Source: Paramuribaculum sp. (lineage in GTDB: Bacteria; Bacteroidota; Bacteroidia; Bacteroidales; Muribaculaceae). Taken from it: 7,763 nucleotides of DNA. Under the pieces are notes generated by a model. It was not told where the DNA came from. It saw only the letters and a program-made list of their open reading frames with translations, and did no database searches. The first letter of the stretch is position 1. Each line of letters opens with the position of its first letter. The stretch is from the NCBI GenBank assembly GCA_029062075.1, contig JAIDQW010000066.1, positions 1 through 7,763 on the forward strand, given 5' to 3'. Positions 5,051-7,763 of the stretch are shown piece by piece. The position numbers and the translations under genes are program-made.

Positions 5051-6060
5051 GAGTCAAGATATTTTTCTGTCTCACAAATAGTATCCGCCATGACTCTCAC
5101 GCACTCTTCGGGAAAATCTCCCTTTGCGGTTTCACCGGTCAGAAGCAACCATTCGGCTCCAAGGCTTGTCCCGAAAGCGATATCAGACACCTCCGCCCTG
5201 GTAGGTTGTGGTGAAGTCATCATTGAATGAAGAATCTGAGTTGCCACAATTACCGGTTTGCCGAGTTTCTTGCACATTGACATAACCCGCATCTGAACGG
5301 CGGGAACTCTCTCAATGGCTATCTGTGCTCCGAGGTCACCTCTTGCAACCAGCAGCCCGTCTGCAGCCTCGGCAATCTCCTTCATATTCTCCAACGCTTC
5401 CCTACACTCTATCTTGGCATACAGTCGTGTATCCGTGCCGGCGAGAATGTCACGCAGCTCGGAAATATCCTCCGCGCTTCTCACAAATGAGTGGGCTATC
5501 ATGTCGATTCCCGTTTCGAGAGCGGCAGCGATATTGACCTTGTCTTTTTCCGACACAGCGGGCAGCGGAGGCAACACGGTGTCCTCGCTTGCCGACAAGC
5601 TCTTGCGGCTACCGAGACTTCCCCCTTTAACCACTTCACACATTACTGAATCACCGCCTACTATCTCTTTGATTATCAATGATATTTCACCGTCATCCAG
5701 AAACAGCCGGTTACCGGGCTTGAAAAACTCACCGATGCGCCTCACATTAACAAAAATCTCATGCTCGGTGGTTTCAGCACTGCCACCTGTAAGCAAAACA
5801 GTGTGTCCTTCGCTAAGGCTAACACTCTCAACACCATTGCCAAGGGCTGTGGTGCGCATCTCAGGACCTTTAGTGTCCATAAGAATCTTAATGTCTTGAG
5901 AAACTTCGCGCACCAAGGAGATTATGCTTCTTATAGACTCCGGCTCGACATGAGCTGAGTTTATGCGTATTCCCATCATGCCGGCACTGTGGAGTGCCTT
6001 GATAAACGGCACTGTAGCCCTTGTGTCGGCTATCGTAGCCATTACTTGAGTATGTGTCAT
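5035..6060 (-). CDS. pyk: Short, divergent pyruvate kinase lacking the C-terminal domain
   Basis: A 341-residue pyruvate kinase-like protein; the family is usually about 470-480. The ATG at 6060 overlaps the aroQ stop (ATGA), and from it the residues line up number for number with E. coli PykF at the N-terminus. The A domain and the inserted B domain (about 70-165) are complete; the regulatory C domain is absent and the frame ends right after the A domain (VRVMADTICETEKYL). Catalytic residues remain: R32, N34, D62-T63-KGPE-M-R69, catalytic K216 in AKIE218, R240-G-D242, T274 in ATQIL, PTRAE at 286-290, and the TGETAKG loop at 308-314. Changes from the consensus are TIGP to TIAD (9-12), NFSH to NSAH, so that the K+-ligand Ser36 is Ala, G38 to Val, loss of the NLPG stretch before LPA, and DLGVEI to DLGAQI. 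The family converts PEP and ADP to pyruvate and ATP. Whether this copy does so, unregulated, or has another role is uncertain. Confidence 0.85.
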   Translation of the reverse strand: MTHTQVMATIADTRATVPFIKALHSAGMMGIRINSAHVEPESIRSIISLVREVSQDIKILMDTKGPEMRTTALGNGVESVSLSEGHTVLLTGGSAETTEHEIFVNVRRIGEFFKPGNRLFLDDGEISLIIKEIVGGDSVMCEVVKGGSLGSRKSLSASEDTVLPPLPAVSEKDKVNIAAALETGIDMIAHSFVRSAEDISELRDILAGTDTRLYAKIECREALENMKEIAEAADGLLVARGDLGAQIAIERVPAVQMRVMSMCKKLGKPVIVATQILHSMMTSPQPTRAEVSDIAFGTSLGAEWLLLTGETAKGDFPEECVRVMADTICETEKYLDSCREK

Positions 6061-6476
6061 AAAAGAGCTTCTATGCCAAGACGATAACTGTCGGTGCCGA
6101 ATCCGGCTATCATTCCGCGGCACACTGGTGAGATGAGAGACGTGTGGCGTATAGACTCCCGCGCGGCTATGTTGGAGATATGCACTTCAACCACCGGCAG
6201 GGAAATGGCAGCAATGGCATCCGCGATTGCCAGAGAGGTGTGGGTATAAGCGCCGGCGTTCAGCACTACCCCTGCATAGTCCTCTTTGTCTGCTTCATGG
6301 AGCCGGTCAATGATTGCCCCTTCATGATTACTCTGAAAGTAATCAATCTTTACTTCAGAAAAACGGGAGCGCAGACGCTCAATCACATCCGTCATGGTTT
6401 CCTTACCATAAATTCCCGGTTCGCGCATACCGAGCAGGTTGAGATTTGGACCGTTTATAATCAGAATCTTTTTCAT
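6057..6476 (-). CDS. aroQ: 3-dehydroquinate dehydratase, type II
   Basis: AroQ removes water from 3-dehydroquinate to give 3-dehydroshikimate, the third step of the shikimate pathway to aromatic amino acids and chorismate. The enzyme is a cytoplasmic dodecamer in characterised relatives. At 139 residues it has normal length. Signature elements are NGPNLNLLG (8-16), Arg18 and catalytic Tyr23 in the flexible lid, QSNHEGAIID (48-57), the substrate-binding NAGAYTHTS (73-81), EVHISN (97-102) with catalytic His99, and R106/R110 near RHTSLIS. In many relatives the stretch after EVHLSN reads IHAREEFRH; here it is IAARESIRH, with the first His replaced by Ala. The ATG at 6476 lies one base after the stop of the small membrane protein, and the stop overlaps the pyruvate kinase start by ATGA, so translation is probably coupled on both sides. 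Confidence 0.96.
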   Translation of the reverse strand: MKKILIINGPNLNLLGMREPGIYGKETMTDVIERLRSRFSEVKIDYFQSNHEGAIIDRLHEADKEDYAGVVLNAGAYTHTSLAIADAIAAISLPVVEVHISNIAARESIRHTSLISPVCRGMIAGFGTDSYRLGIEALL

Positions 6477-6477
6477 T

Positions 6478-6753
6478 TCAGATATTTATGCTTGAATAAA
6501 CGAGAAGCCACACGCACACATGGGTGAGAACCATAAGTGCGAGCAGTATCCAGGTGATTATCCGTCGTGCCGGATAGCAAAGATAGGCAAGATAAGCGGC
6601 TACCACAACATAAAAAGGATATATCCACACCAAAGTGCGCACAATAGCCGGTCCAGCCGGGCAGTTTGCGAGCAGAACTGGAAACTGCGCAGCCGGAAGC
6701 ACTAATAAAATAATCAGAGCTATTATCCACCAGGGTACTTTCTGCTGCCTCAT
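6478..6753 (-). CDS. Small three-helix membrane protein of unknown function
   Basis: A 91-residue hydrophobic protein that I do not recognise as a named family. Three membrane helices are visible at about 8-28 (WWIIALIILLVLPAAQF), 38-59 (VRTLVWIYPFYVVVAAYLAYLC) and 65-88 (IITWILLALMVLTHVCVWLLVY). Basic residues at 2 and 5 and the YPARR pair at 63-64 fit an N-terminus inside, with a short cytoplasmic loop between helices 2 and 3. A conserved-looking NCPAGP (30-35) lies in the first external loop. The gene is supported by its junctions: its ATG overlaps the epimerase stop (ATGA at 6750-6753) and its TGA precedes the aroQ ATG by one base (TGAAATG). The overlapping longer frame reaching 6832 is a shadow. 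It may assist the adjacent epimerase in envelope chemistry, but this is only a guess from position. Confidence 0.78.
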   Translation of the reverse strand: MRQQKVPWWIIALIILLVLPAAQFPVLLANCPAGPAIVRTLVWIYPFYVVVAAYLAYLCYPARRIITWILLALMVLTHVCVWLLVYSSINI

Positions 6754-7763
6754 TCCTTTTTATTTTTTTTGTTTTCGAGATAAGCATCAACTGTTTCCCT
6801 GATGCCGTCTTCGAGACTGAATTTAGCTTCAAAACCGAAATCCCTCACCGCATCGGAAACATCACACGCCCAGTTTCTCTGCCTCATTATTTTGAATTTG
6901 TCGCGGTTGAGAGTACTCGGTTTCATTCTCGCCACTCCATATTTTTCTGCAACTACCGAGGCTGCGTATGTTATCCACAGCGGCAGACGCACCGGAATAA
7001 CGAGCTTTTTATTCAGCTGCTTCGCTACTATTTTGCGGAATTGCTTCTGGGTGTATGCTCGTGGCTCGGAAATTATGTATTTATTGCGTAAGGTTTTGTC
7101 GGATTGCAGAGCGTCAAAAATTGCATTGGCAAGGTCCTTGACATAAATGAATGTGAGCATCTGCTTGCGGAACCCCACACCGAAATCCCAATGGCTGTCA
7201 ATCGACTTGATCATCATCAGATAATCCTTTTCGTGCAGACCATAAACCCCTGTGGGCCGGAAAATAATCCAGGGCACATCGGAGCATGTCTGCAAAAAGG
7301 TTTCAGCCTTAATTTTCGACACGCCATAGCGGGTGTTTGGCTGAGGAATACTAAGGGAAGTGAGCGGCGTGTAATTTTTCTCGTCACCGGGTCCGATTGC
7401 ACTGAGACTGCTCATAAACAGAAACTTTTCGGGAATCATGTCTGCTTTTCGCAATGCCTCCACGGTATTCTGTAGAAAAATATAATTGATGCGGTTGAAA
7501 TCAGCGAAATTGGTGCATTTTGTGGCTCCGAGATTATATACGATCCAGTCCCACCTCTCCCCTTCGGGAAGAGCTGCTGCAAACGATTTAGCCATAGAAT
7601 CGGCATCGGAGTAATCCAGCTCTATAAAATGCAGCCGGGAGTCGGTGAGAAACTCCCGGGATGTGGAAGCTCTCACTCCCGCCCATGTGTCAAAACCGCG
7701 ACGGAGGCTTTCATCAGCGATAAATCCGCCAATGAAGCCTCCGGCTCCTATAATCAAAACTTT
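6750..7763 (-). CDS. NAD(P)-dependent epimerase/dehydratase, extended SDR family (5' end cut by window)
   Basis: A nucleotide-sugar-epimerase or dihydroflavonol-reductase-like oxidoreductase with a Rossmann fold. The frame is open to the window edge and reads KVLIIGAGGFIGG, a typical extended-SDR start, so probably only the Met and at most a few codons are missing; the TTG at 7757 is not needed as a start. Diagnostic elements are the dinucleotide-binding GAGGFIG at the N-terminus, an acidic residue after the third strand (ELDYSD), NLGAT near residue 77 (counted from the TTG at 7757), MSSLSAIG at 115-122 with the catalytic Ser/Thr position, and the catalytic pair Y144-GVS-K148. FRPTGVYG and a C-terminal substrate domain follow. 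The total of about 337 residues is normal. The C-terminus is strongly basic (ENKKNKKE). The substrate cannot be set from sequence; sugar nucleotides, hopanoid-type or polyketide-like keto groups are all possible. It is the first visible gene of the minus-strand operon, and its promoter lies outside. Confidence 0.88.
   Translation of the reverse strand, partial: KVLIIGAGGFIGGFIADESLRRGFDTWAGVRASTSREFLTDSRLHFIELDYSDADSMAKSFAAALPEGERWDWIVYNLGATKCTNFADFNRINYIFLQNTVEALRKADMIPEKFLFMSSLSAIGPGDEKNYTPLTSLSIPQPNTRYGVSKIKAETFLQTCSDVPWIIFRPTGVYGLHEKDYLMMIKSIDSHWDFGVGFRKQMLTFIYVKDLANAIFDALQSDKTLRNKYIISEPRAYTQKQFRKIVAKQLNKKLVIPVRLPLWITYAASVVAEKYGVARMKPSTLNRDKFKIMRQRNWACDVSDAVRDFGFEAKFSLEDGIRETVDAYLENKKNKKE

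Noticed and set aside
5315..5899. 194-residue plus-strand open frame
   Set aside because: It lies wholly antisense to the pyruvate kinase gene, has Ser/Leu/Pro-rich shadow composition and shows no domain.
6061..6123. 21-residue N-terminal extension of the pyruvate kinase (start at 6123)
   Set aside because: The extension lies inside aroQ, is not family-like (RHRQLSSWHRSSF), and the ATG at 6060 gives exact alignment with the family N-terminus and an ATGA overlap.
6473..6832. 119-residue minus-strand frame overlapping epimerase and membrane-protein genes
   Set aside because: It is an out-of-frame shadow of two better-supported coupled genes and has no recognisable domain.

Overview
The window looks like a chromosomal fragment of a gut-type Bacteroidales bacterium, perhaps near Muribaculaceae or Bacteroidaceae. 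The evidence is a Bacteroidota-type -7 promoter element (TAnnTTTG) just before one start codon, a lack of clear Shine-Dalgarno sequences, a secreted DUF2874/PepSY-like protein, a flavoredoxin-type domain typical of this phylum, and an aroQ-pyk-O-methyltransferase gene order that I recall from Bacteroides. The family-level placement is inference. No RNA genes, CRISPR arrays or insertion sequences were seen.

Left edge (1-316): the first 49 bases are not convincing genomic DNA. They match, in the right order, the end of the Illumina P5 sequence, an 8-base i5 index, the Nextera read-1 sequence and the Tn5 mosaic end (45 of 49 positions by hand). The window therefore probably starts at a contaminated contig end. 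After it comes the 3' tail of an unidentified plus-strand gene (to 217), then a short intergenic gap.

Plus-strand block (317-4350): a DHA1/AraJ-like MFS exporter; a small secreted PepSY-like protein preceded by a long AT-rich hairpin; a terminator-like hairpin; then a promoter that nearly touches the start codon of a two-gene redox unit. That unit encodes a membrane protein joining an FMN-binding (ApbE-flavinylated type) domain to a NosR/NapH-like polytopic region with two CxxxCP motifs, followed 35 bases later by a membrane-anchored or secreted protein that fuses a nitroreductase to a flavoredoxin-like split barrel. I infer that the pair passes electrons across the inner membrane to an extracytoplasmic flavin reductase. 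This is the most interesting biology in the window.

Minus-strand block (4421-7763): five tightly packed genes, transcribed right to left and converging on the redox unit: an extended-SDR epimerase/dehydratase (cut by the window edge), a three-helix small membrane protein, aroQ, a short divergent pyruvate kinase without its C-terminal domain, and a class I SAM O-methyltransferase. Every junction overlaps or is separated by a single base, which suggests one translationally coupled operon whose promoter lies beyond the window.
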